A stretch of 47,800 bases of DNA, from positions 1-47,800 of the forward strand of contig JBAZCN010000011.1 of the NCBI GenBank assembly GCA_041655035.1, in the 5' to 3' direction. This document shows, piece after piece, positions 16,094 to 23,721 of the stretch (position 1 is the stretch's first letter; each line of letters begins with the position of its first letter). The stretch is from NAT127 sp041655035. Its GTDB lineage: Bacteria; Pseudomonadota; Gammaproteobacteria; Pseudomonadales; Porticoccaceae. A program made the translations under genes and the position numbers. The notes under the pieces are model-generated. The model made no database searches. It saw nothing but the letters and a program-made list of their open reading frames with translations, and had not been told where the DNA came from.

Positions 16094-16435
16094 ATGAAGG
16101 AGCTGTCTGAAGTCACCGCTCAACCGCTCAGTCCGCACCAGCGAAGAGAGAAAACCACCGCCGGCAGTGACCAGACTGCACGATCGACCGCTGTCGTCAC
16201 TGGCAGTCCGGCGGAACCCCTACTACAGGTGACCTTCGAAAGCAGCCGACCAGCCACAGCCAGTCGGCGCCTCCAGCTCATTCACAAGGCAGCAGCGGGA
16301 GCTGCTCAACCGAGTATACCGTTGGCCGAGATGACGCTGCTGACACCGCCAGACGGCGCCACGGATACAGCCACGGATACAGCCACGGATACAGAGAGTC
16401 CGGCAGCTTTCATTCCACGTAGAGCGGAGCACTGA
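16094..16435 (+). CDS. Doubtful small ORF before mscS
   Basis: A 113-codon frame ends two bases before the MscS start. It has no recognisable domain, signal or good ribosome site; the composition is rich in Ala, Thr and Ser. The C-terminal part is made by a 12-bp tandem repeat coding for TDTATDTATDTES. The close junction with mscS is the only point in favour. It could equally be a 5' leader of the channel gene. The whole gap 16055-16437 otherwise shows nothing. Confidence 0.22.
   Translation: MKELSEVTAQPLSPHQRREKTTAGSDQTARSTAVVTGSPAEPLLQVTFESSRPATASRRLQLIHKAAAGAAQPSIPLAEMTLLTPPDGATDTATDTATDTESPAAFIPRRAEH
16360..16394 (+). repeat. 12-bp tandem repeat, about three copies
   Basis: CACGGATACAGC is repeated at 16360-16371, 16372-16383 and 16384-16394 (last copy lacks one base). 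Because the unit is 12 bp, copy-number change keeps the frame of any ORF that spans it. It lies 43 bases upstream of mscS. Confidence 0.9.
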
Positions 16436-16437
16436 AT

Positions 16438-17562
16438 ATGTCCAGCGACTGGATGGCGGTATTGAATACCCAGGAAATTCGCGTGCTACTCGCAGCCCTG
16501 GTTGCGATCCTGATCCTGAGCCTTGTCAGCAGGTCGTTGACCCGGGTTATGACGCGCCTGACTCCCAGCGGCGGCTTTCTCCATGAACTCACCAGTAGAT
16601 CAAGCGGCCCGATCCACCTCCTGCTGCCTCTCGTCGCCTTGCAAATGGTGTGGAACTCCGCCGCCAATGACATGGTACTGATTGCCGGACTCCGCCATGT
16701 AACCTCGGTGGCGATCATCGCCACCTTTTCGTGGCTGGGCCTGTGCGCGGTGACGGCGGTGGAACAGTTCATCGTGGTGCGAAACCCCGTCGATATCGCC
16801 GACAATCTCCGGGCACGAAGAATCCAGACGCAAACCCGTGTATTGACACGCACCCTGAGCGTACTGGTGCTGATACTGGGAGCCGCGGGGATACTGATGA
16901 CCTTTCCCTCGGTCCGCCAGTTTGGCGCCAGCTTGCTGGCCTCGGCAGGACTTGCCGGGCTGGTCGCCGGCTTTGCCGCCAAACCGGTATTGGGCAACCT
17001 CATCGCCGGCCTCCAGATCGCAATCACTCAGCCCATCCGCCTGGATGATGTCGTCATTATCGAAGATGAATGGGGCCGTATCGAGGAAATCACCGGCACC
17101 TACGTGGTGGTGCGGTTATGGGATAGCCGGCGACTGGTGGTGCCACTTCAATGGATTATCGAAAATCCTTTCCAGAACTGGACACGTCAGACTTCAAGTA
17201 TTATCGGATCGGTTTTTTTCTGGCTGGATTACTCCGTGCCACTGTCGGCCTTGCGCCTCGAGGCGGAAAAACTGTGCAACGAAGTGCGCCAATTATGGGA
17301 CGGGGAGGTTTTCGTGGTCCAGGTTACCGACTGCAACGAGCGCGCCATGCAAGTCAGAGTGCTGGCCAGCTCGGCGGACTCGTCGCGCAACTGGGACCTT
17401 CGCTGCTATCTCCGCGAACACTTGCTGACCTTCCTGAACAGCCACTACCCTGGATCACTGCCGAAGATCCGCGGCTCGCTGGAGAGCGAGAACGTTGCCG
17501 CGCCCGCTGAGTCGCGCCCGGCGAGCGGCCGCGGCGAGGTCGAACATCAGCCCCCGGTGTGA
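16438..17562 (+). CDS. MscS-family mechanosensitive ion channel
   Basis: This 374-residue inner-membrane channel has four to five hydrophobic helices (about 17-32, 58-72, 80-107, 138-156) before the pore-lining helix FGASLLASAGLAGLVAGF. The hallmark KPVLGNLIAGLQIAITQPIRLDDVV follows, then the beta domain with WGRIEEITGTYVVVRLWDSRRLVVP. A cytoplasmic alpha/beta domain and a short disordered tail end the protein. MscS channels open under membrane tension and release solutes during hypo-osmotic shock. This suits a neighbour of trehalose genes, since made solutes must be dumped on dilution. GGAG is about 10 bases before the ATG. It converges on the CinA-like gene with 15 bases between them. Confidence 0.93.
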   Translation: MSSDWMAVLNTQEIRVLLAALVAILILSLVSRSLTRVMTRLTPSGGFLHELTSRSSGPIHLLLPLVALQMVWNSAANDMVLIAGLRHVTSVAIIATFSWLGLCAVTAVEQFIVVRNPVDIADNLRARRIQTQTRVLTRTLSVLVLILGAAGILMTFPSVRQFGASLLASAGLAGLVAGFAAKPVLGNLIAGLQIAITQPIRLDDVVIIEDEWGRIEEITGTYVVVRLWDSRRLVVPLQWIIENPFQNWTRQTSSIIGSVFFWLDYSVPLSALRLEAEKLCNEVRQLWDGEVFVVQVTDCNERAMQVRVLASSADSSRNWDLRCYLREHLLTFLNSHYPGSLPKIRGSLESENVAAPAESRPASGRGEVEHQPPV

Positions 17563-17577
17563 GTTCACAACGCGGGG

Positions 17578-18060
17578 CTAGCGGCGGCCGAGCCGCGCGA
17601 GGTACCCGGGTATTTGCATCAGCGCATGGCGGGCCGCCGACTCTCTCACGGCGTTGCGGTCACCACCAAACCTGACCGTTTCGCTGATCACCTTCTCCTC
17701 ACCGTCAACCAGGAGTGCACAGGCAAAACAGACTACGCCATCCATCTCGTTATCTGCCTCGGCGAGGCCCGTATTGGCAACAGCCAGGTCAGTGCCGCTG
17801 TTTCTCAGGGCGCCAAGAGCCATTTCGCCTGCCACTTCCTCACTGGACAGGCCAAATTTTTCTATAGTTCCAAAACTTACTCCCAGAACTTCATTTTTGG
17901 ACTTTGGGGAATATACGACATAGCTGCGATCGAACACCGAACCACTTCCCGATATGGCTGTAATCTTGGATGCCACCAGCCCTCCGGTACAGGACTCCGC
18001 AGCGGCTACCCTGAGTTGGCGATCCATAAGAAAATCAATGACATCTTTAATCGTGTTCAT
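17578..18060 (-). CDS. Stand-alone CinA C-terminal / PncC-like protein, divergent
   Basis: This 160-residue single-domain homologue of nicotinamide-nucleotide amidase (PncC/CinA-C) keeps the N-terminal motif AAAESCTGGLVASKITAISGS with the catalytic-type Ser23 and the YSPKSKNEVLGV block with Tyr and Lys. The family's glycine-rich TGIAGPGGG stretch is replaced by NTGLAEADNEMDG. It therefore looks like the YdeJ-type divergent paralogues, some of which lack amidase activity; NMN recycling should not be assumed. AAGAGA precedes the ATG at 18060. Its GC content is visibly lower than that of the glgA operon, from which it diverges. Confidence 0.82.
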   Translation of the reverse strand: MNTIKDVIDFLMDRQLRVAAAESCTGGLVASKITAISGSGSVFDRSYVVYSPKSKNEVLGVSFGTIEKFGLSSEEVAGEMALGALRNSGTDLAVANTGLAEADNEMDGVVCFACALLVDGEEKVISETVRFGGDRNAVRESAARHALMQIPGYLARLGRR

Positions 18061-18159
18061 ATTTTATGTCTCTTTGGCGAGGCAACGGCGGATGTTTATT
18101 AAAAGGCGAAACCGCCATCGCTCCGATCACGGATCAGAGAAACAGTTCAGTACTTACAG

Positions 18160-18187
18160 GAACTTTATCGCCTCAATCCGGTCTTGA
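18160..18187 (+). promoter_or_regulatory. Sigma-E/AlgU-type promoter of the glgA operon
   Basis: GGAACTT (18159-18165) is a full match to the RpoE/AlgU -35 box. After 15 bases comes GTCTTG (18181-18186), matching the first four bases of the GTCNAA-type -10. It lies about 150 bp before the glgA start, in the right orientation. It predicts induction by envelope or osmotic stress. Match judged by eye only. Confidence 0.6.
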
Positions 18188-18337
18188 AACAAGGGAGCGC
18201 AGTGTCAGTTACAGTGAGAAAATCCTCTTTCCCCCGCTCCACTTTACGAACAATTATCAGCCGGTAGCGGTCACGCTTTCCTAATCGGAAATCTGCTCGA
18301 GTAATTTTTTGAATTGCGCTCTATAAGGAGTACGGTA

Positions 18338-19876
18338 ATGGGAAACGTTGTAGCAACAGAGCAGCTTGACGATTTCAAGAATGTCCCTGCCCGCCCCCGA
18401 TTGCATGTAGAAACCCTGCGGGACCTAAACAAGAAAACGCTTTTTGTAACCTCGGAATTTTCAGGCCTCGTGAAAGTAGGCGGCCTGGGGGATGTCTCCT
18501 CCGCCCTGCCCCGCGCCCTGAGCCTGTATCATGATATCCGGGTCCTTATCCCAGGCTACAGACAGGTCATTGACAGTGGCAACGCCATCAAGATTGTCGG
18601 GAAGATCACCGGGCAGTCTGCCCTTCCCGACTGCCGCCTCGGACGCATGGATCTCAGCGACGGCCTCATCGTCTATGTGGTGATCTGCCCTGCGCTTTAT
18701 GAGCGGGAAGGCTATCCGTACGGCGACAGTGAGGGGCGAGACTGGAGCGACAACCACCTTCGCTTTGCCCTACTTTGCCACGCCGCCGCGGAAATTGCCG
18801 CCCGCCGTGCGTCCATCAACTGGTGCCCCCAGTTGGTCCACGCCAACGACTGGCCTGCTGGCCTGACACCGGCCTACATGGCCTGGCGAGGCCTGGACAC
18901 GCCCAGCGTGTTCACTATCCACAATCTTGCCTATCAGGGCCTGTGCGAGGCACAGCACATGCCCGGGCTCGGGGTACCGGCTCAGGCGGTCAGGTCGGAA
19001 AGCACTGCGCTCCACGGCAAACTCTCATTTCTCAAGGCCGGAATCGCCCACGCCACCCACATCACCACGGTGAGTAAAACCTATGCGAGGGAGATTACCC
19101 ACCGGGACGCCGGCTGCGGATTGCATGAGCTTCTCAAGGATAAAGCAGACCAGGGGTTGCTGAGCGGCATCATCAATGGTATCGACCAGAGTTGGGAGCC
19201 AAATACCGATCCCCACCTGTTACGAGGATTTACCAAATGGGAATGGGAGGGCAAAGCCGTCCATGCCCGTTACATCGAGGAAAAATTTCACCTGGACAAA
19301 GACTCCGGCCCCTTGTTTGCCGTGGTTTCACGGCTGGTGCAACAAAAAGGCATCGACCTCACCGTCGACGTCGCCGATGCGATCGTGGCCTCAGGCGGCA
19401 GGATTGTCGTGCTCGGTCGCGGCGAAGCTGAACTGGAAACATCGATTTCCGCCCTGCAGGCCCGTTATCCAGGCCGGGTTTCGGTACACATAGGTTTCAA
19501 CGAACTCGATGCCCGGCGAATCTTCGCCGGCAGTGACTTTTTGCTGATGCCGTCGCGATTCGAACCTTGCGGCCTCAGCCAGATGTATGCCCAACGCTTC
19601 GGCTGTCTGCCCATCGCCCGGCGTACCGGTGGCCTGGCCGACACCATCGAGGATGGCATCAACGGCTTTCTGTTTGACGAGGCCACGGCGTCCAGCTATC
19701 TCGAAGCCATTGTTCGCGCCACCAACGTCCACAGGCACCGCGAACTTCTCAACGCCATGCGCCGCAAGGCCATGGCGTCACCGCTGTACTGGCACCAGTC
19801 GGCAAAGCCCTACGATCAGCTCTACCGAGATCTGATCACTGAGAAAAGGTCTCAGCAGACAGCCACAGGACATTGA
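18338..19876 (+). CDS. glgA: Glycogen (alpha-glucan) synthase, GT5
   Basis: This 512-residue ADP-glucose-dependent synthase extends linear alpha-1,4-glucan. Landmarks are the N-terminal KVGGLGDVSSALPRAL loop (ADP-glucose contact), the HANDWPAGL and FTIHNLAYQG motifs, SRLVQQKGID in the second Rossmann domain, and the acceptor/donor motif SRFEPCGLSQMYAQRFG followed by RRTGGLADTI. It has a roughly 30-residue N-terminal extension over the E. coli enzyme (477). TAAGGAG lies seven bases before the ATG at 18338. First gene of a nine-gene operon. No glgC is present in the window, so the ADP-glucose must come from elsewhere in the genome. Confidence 0.96.
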   Translation: MGNVVATEQLDDFKNVPARPRLHVETLRDLNKKTLFVTSEFSGLVKVGGLGDVSSALPRALSLYHDIRVLIPGYRQVIDSGNAIKIVGKITGQSALPDCRLGRMDLSDGLIVYVVICPALYEREGYPYGDSEGRDWSDNHLRFALLCHAAAEIAARRASINWCPQLVHANDWPAGLTPAYMAWRGLDTPSVFTIHNLAYQGLCEAQHMPGLGVPAQAVRSESTALHGKLSFLKAGIAHATHITTVSKTYAREITHRDAGCGLHELLKDKADQGLLSGIINGIDQSWEPNTDPHLLRGFTKWEWEGKAVHARYIEEKFHLDKDSGPLFAVVSRLVQQKGIDLTVDVADAIVASGGRIVVLGRGEAELETSISALQARYPGRVSVHIGFNELDARRIFAGSDFLLMPSRFEPCGLSQMYAQRFGCLPIARRTGGLADTIEDGINGFLFDEATASSYLEAIVRATNVHRHRELLNAMRRKAMASPLYWHQSAKPYDQLYRDLITEKRSQQTATGH

Positions 19877-19894
19877 ATTACGGAGATAGTATCA

Positions 19895-21649
19895 ATGCCC
19901 TATATCCAGACCCATGGCGCTAGACTGGTTGGCGACGCGGTCGCCCTTTTTTCCCTGTGGGCGCCGGATGCCGACAGCGTTGCGGTCGAACTGGCCAATG
20001 GTGACATTTACCCGCTCCAGGCCGGGAAGGAAGGGTGGTATCGGGGGGAAGTGGCCTGTGGCGCCGGCAGCTGCTACCGGTTTGTCATCAACGGAACACT
20101 GAGGGTGCCCGACCCCGCCTCGCGCGCCCAGCGCGACGATGTCCACGGTTTCAGTTGCGTCACCGATCATCGATCCTACCCGTGGAGCGCCGATGGCTGG
20201 CGGGGCCGGCCCTGGCATGAAAGCGTGATCTACGAATTGCATGTGGGCCTTCTCGACGGCTTTTCCGGCGTCTGTTCCTATCTGCCATACCTGAAGGACC
20301 TGGGCATAACAGCCATCGAACTGATGCCCGTCGGCGAGTTTCCCGGCTCCCGCAACTGGGGTTATGACGGCGTGCTGCCCTACGCCCCGGATTCATCCTA
20401 CGGCTCGCCGGCGGACCTCAAACACCTGATCGACACCGCACATTCGCTCGGTTTGATGATCTATCTCGATGTGGTCTACAACCATCTCGGAGCCGATGGC
20501 AACTACCTTCACCAATATGCCAGCGGCTTTTTCCGCGATGACATAGATACCCCCTGGGGTGCGGCCATCGATTTCCGACGCCCGGAAGTCAGAAATTTTT
20601 TCTGCGAGAACGCCTTGATGTGGATCATCGATTATCGCGTGGACGGCCTGCGCCTCGACGCGGTCCACGCCATCAAGGAGAAGGATTTCCTTGTCGAACT
20701 CGCCCGCCGCGTTCGCGGCGCCGCGGGACCTGATCGCCACGTCCACCTGATACTCGAAAACGAGGACAACAACGCTAGTCTTCTCGAGCACGGCTACGAC
20801 GCCCAGTGGAACGACGATGGGCACAATGTGCTGCATACACTGCTCACGGCGGAAAAGAGCGGTTATTACGCAGAGTTCGCCTCCGATTCGACGGTCAAGC
20901 TGGCGCGCTTCCTGAAAGAAGGATTTATCTACCAGGGTGAACCCACCCGCGAGGGCACGCGGCGCGGCGAACCCAGCGGACATCTCGCGCCGACATCATT
21001 CGTGCTGTTCCTACAAAATCACGATCAGGTCGGCAACCGGGCCTTTGGCGAACGGCTGGTCACCCTGGCCGATAAAGATGCGCTCAAGGCCGCCGTGGCA
21101 ATGATGCTGCTGTCACCGATGGTGCCGTTACTGTTCATGGGCGAGGAGTGGGGAACCAGGCAGCCCTTCCTGTTTTTTACCGACCACAAGGAGGAACTGG
21201 CGGAGGCAGTGCGGGAGGGACGCCAGAATGAGCTCAGCGACATTTCACCGTTTGCCGCGCAAACCGCCGGGCACACCATCCCCGACCCCAATGCCATCGA
21301 TACATTTTCGAGTTCACGGCCCTACTCTGTATCCACCGAAGACCCGGAACACCAGTCATGGCGCGATTGGTACGCCGGGTTGTTGTCACTGCGCCGCGAA
21401 CACATAACGCCACGCCTGGCCAAAGCCCGTTCCGGGGGCGTAACGGTACTCGCCGAAGGCGCTCTCTCCGCCTGCTGGGAACTCGATGATCGCAGTATCC
21501 TGCGCATCGATATCAATCTCGGCCAGGCCGCGGTGCCGCCTCGGCAACCCGTTGCCGCAGACGATATCCTTTTTTCCTACCGCGTCGATGTCCCGGGTGG
21601 GCCGATGTCCCCCGGCAGTATCGTCGTATCGTTGACGGAGTCCGCATGA
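19895..21649 (+). CDS. treZ: Malto-oligosyltrehalose trehalohydrolase
   Basis: This 584-residue GH13 enzyme cuts the maltosyl bond next to the terminal trehalose unit made by TreY, releasing free trehalose. An N-terminal CBM48-like beta domain (about 1-95, with FSLWAPDADSVAVEL) precedes the catalytic barrel. GH13 residues are Asp in VDGLRLDAVHAI, Glu in LILENEDNN and Asp in LQNHDQVGNR. YNHLGADGNY and MGEEWG are typical of TreZ. GGAGA is about 10 bases before the ATG, and 18 bases separate it from glgA. The 3' end overlaps malQ by four bases. Confidence 0.95.
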   Translation: MPYIQTHGARLVGDAVALFSLWAPDADSVAVELANGDIYPLQAGKEGWYRGEVACGAGSCYRFVINGTLRVPDPASRAQRDDVHGFSCVTDHRSYPWSADGWRGRPWHESVIYELHVGLLDGFSGVCSYLPYLKDLGITAIELMPVGEFPGSRNWGYDGVLPYAPDSSYGSPADLKHLIDTAHSLGLMIYLDVVYNHLGADGNYLHQYASGFFRDDIDTPWGAAIDFRRPEVRNFFCENALMWIIDYRVDGLRLDAVHAIKEKDFLVELARRVRGAAGPDRHVHLILENEDNNASLLEHGYDAQWNDDGHNVLHTLLTAEKSGYYAEFASDSTVKLARFLKEGFIYQGEPTREGTRRGEPSGHLAPTSFVLFLQNHDQVGNRAFGERLVTLADKDALKAAVAMMLLSPMVPLLFMGEEWGTRQPFLFFTDHKEELAEAVREGRQNELSDISPFAAQTAGHTIPDPNAIDTFSSSRPYSVSTEDPEHQSWRDWYAGLLSLRREHITPRLAKARSGGVTVLAEGALSACWELDDRSILRIDINLGQAAVPPRQPVAADDILFSYRVDVPGGPMSPGSIVVSLTESA

Positions 21650-23721
21650 GCGATATCTTGCTGGCCCGGCTGGCGAGGGCGGTGGGCATCAACATGGATT
21701 GGACAGATGCGTTCGGCAATCACCACAGGGTGACGGCGGAATCGCAGCGCGCGATTCTCGAAGAACTCGGCTTTCCCGCCGGCGGCGCCCAACAGATCAC
21801 CGACAGCCTGCGCCATCTGGAGAATGTCCGGCAAACCGCGCCTCCTCCCCCGCTCGTCACCCATACCGAGGGTCAGCCCCTGGCCCTGACTCACCAGTTC
21901 AATGCAGGTACAGCGTACAAACTCACTCTCGAAAACGGCGAGGCGGCAGCGGGGAAGCTGGACGGCTCAGGCTCGTTGCCTCCTTTACCCCGCGGTTACC
22001 ACCGGCTGCAGATAGATGATCTGCAAATGACATTGGCCATCGCGCCCCGGGCTTGCCCCAGTGTGGACACCCTCGTCAATCAGCAAAATGCCCGCCTCTG
22101 GGGGATCACCGCCCAACTGTATTCGTTGCGCCGCAAGGGCGACTGCGGCCTGGGAGATACGGGTGCGCTGGAAATACTGGCGCGCCAGATTGCCGCCAAG
22201 GGGGCGGACGCCCTGGCTATCAGCCCGGTGCATGCCATGTTCAGCGCCGATAGCAACAATTACAGCCCCTACTCGCCGTCCACCAGGCTGTTTTTCAACA
22301 TTCTTCACTCAGCGCCCGATCTCGTGCTGGGCCGGGACGCGGTGAGCAGGGCCATTCGCCAATGCCACCTGCAACCTGAAATGGAGCGCCTGGAAGCCCT
22401 CGATCTGATCGACTGGCCCGCCGCCTCGGCCCTCAAACAGCGGCTATTGCGCCAGCTCTACACCAGCCTCGCCAGTGAAAACGGTGCCCTTGCCAATGAT
22501 CTGACGGCATTTGTCAGGCAGGGAGGCGAGACTCTCTTCCAGCATTGCTGCTTTGAGGCGCTGCATGCCGCCATGCTCGAGTTACACAAATCCGGCGACT
22601 GGCGCCAGTGGCCGGATGATCTACGCAATCCCCACAGCCGTGCCGTCGCGAAATTCGCGGCTGATCATCGGGACGAAATCAATTTCCAGGGCTTCGCCCA
22701 GTGGTTGATGGTGCGCAGTCTCGAACGTGCGCAGCAGGCCGCCCGGGACGCCGGGATGAGGATCGGCCTGATCAGCGACCTGGCCGTCGGCGCCCACGGT
22801 GGCGGTAGTCAGACGTGGACGCACCAGGAAGAGTTCCTGCCCTCTGTCAGCGTCGGCGCCCCGCCCGACCTCCTCAACGGCCAGGGGCAGAACTGGGGTA
22901 TCTCGGCATTTTCGCCCTCCGGAATGCGTCGCCACGGTTTCCGCGCCTTTATCGAAATGCTGCGCGCCAACCTCGCTTATTCCGGTGGCATGCGCATCGA
23001 TCACGTCATGGGTCTCAAACGGCTCTGGGTGATACCCGCCAACAGCTCCCCCGACCAGGGCGCCTATCTCGATTATCCATTTGAAGACCAGATGCGACTG
23101 CTGGCACTGGAATCCTGGCGCCACCACGCGCTGGTCGTGGGCGAGGACCTGGGCACGGTGCCGCCCGGATTGCGCGACCAACTGGCCAGCCATAACATCC
23201 TCGGCACCCGCGTATTGTTGTTCGAACAGGAGGACAACCGATTCCATCCAGCCGCGACCTGGTCCGGCGATGCCCTGGCCACGACCACCACTCACGACCT
23301 TCCCTCCATCACCGGCTGGTTCCAAGGCCGGGATCTCGACTGGCGCCAGAAGGCCCTGCACAGCTCGATAGAACAGACGGAAAACGACCGGCAACAGCGC
23401 GCTACCGAAAAATCCGCATTGCTCTCGGCCCTGCAGCAGGGCGGGCATCTGCATGAAAGCGACGACAGCGCAAACGCAAGGCTGGCGGCGAGCATTGAAT
23501 TTATCGGCAGTACCCCGGCGCCACTGGCCCTCGTGCCGCTGGAGGACCTGATGGGCACTGAAGAGCAACCCAATCTTCCCGGCCCGGGAGATATTCATCC
23601 CAACTGGCGGCGGCGCTGGGCAATGGGCGTGGAGGATATACTCTCAGAGCCGCAGGTCGAAAGCCGCGTGCAGTGCCTTGCAAAGGCCAGGCAAGCCAGC
23701 AGGAACGCCGCTCATGAATGA
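21646..23721 (+). CDS. malQ: 4-alpha-glucanotransferase (amylomaltase), GH77
   Basis: This 691-residue enzyme moves glucan segments between malto-oligosaccharides and releases glucose. An N-terminal extension of about 140 residues, as in E. coli-type MalQ, precedes the barrel. Signature segments are WGITAQLYSLRRKGDCGLGD, the nucleophile Asp in GGMRIDHVMGL, acid/base Glu in ALVVGEDLGTVP and Asp in TTTTHDLPSITGW; the GH77 250s-loop region appears as GAPPDLLNGQGQNWG. In this operon it should reshape short glucans produced by TreY/TreZ and GlgX. It overlaps treZ by 4 bases and treY by 8, so translation is tightly coupled. Confidence 0.95.
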   Translation: MSDILLARLARAVGINMDWTDAFGNHHRVTAESQRAILEELGFPAGGAQQITDSLRHLENVRQTAPPPPLVTHTEGQPLALTHQFNAGTAYKLTLENGEAAAGKLDGSGSLPPLPRGYHRLQIDDLQMTLAIAPRACPSVDTLVNQQNARLWGITAQLYSLRRKGDCGLGDTGALEILARQIAAKGADALAISPVHAMFSADSNNYSPYSPSTRLFFNILHSAPDLVLGRDAVSRAIRQCHLQPEMERLEALDLIDWPAASALKQRLLRQLYTSLASENGALANDLTAFVRQGGETLFQHCCFEALHAAMLELHKSGDWRQWPDDLRNPHSRAVAKFAADHRDEINFQGFAQWLMVRSLERAQQAARDAGMRIGLISDLAVGAHGGGSQTWTHQEEFLPSVSVGAPPDLLNGQGQNWGISAFSPSGMRRHGFRAFIEMLRANLAYSGGMRIDHVMGLKRLWVIPANSSPDQGAYLDYPFEDQMRLLALESWRHHALVVGEDLGTVPPGLRDQLASHNILGTRVLLFEQEDNRFHPAATWSGDALATTTTHDLPSITGWFQGRDLDWRQKALHSSIEQTENDRQQRATEKSALLSALQQGGHLHESDDSANARLAASIEFIGSTPAPLALVPLEDLMGTEEQPNLPGPGDIHPNWRRRWAMGVEDILSEPQVESRVQCLAKARQASRNAAHE

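Noticed and set aside
16360..16394. CRISPR or other array from the tandem repeat
   Set aside because: Only three 12-bp units without spacers; a simple tandem repeat.
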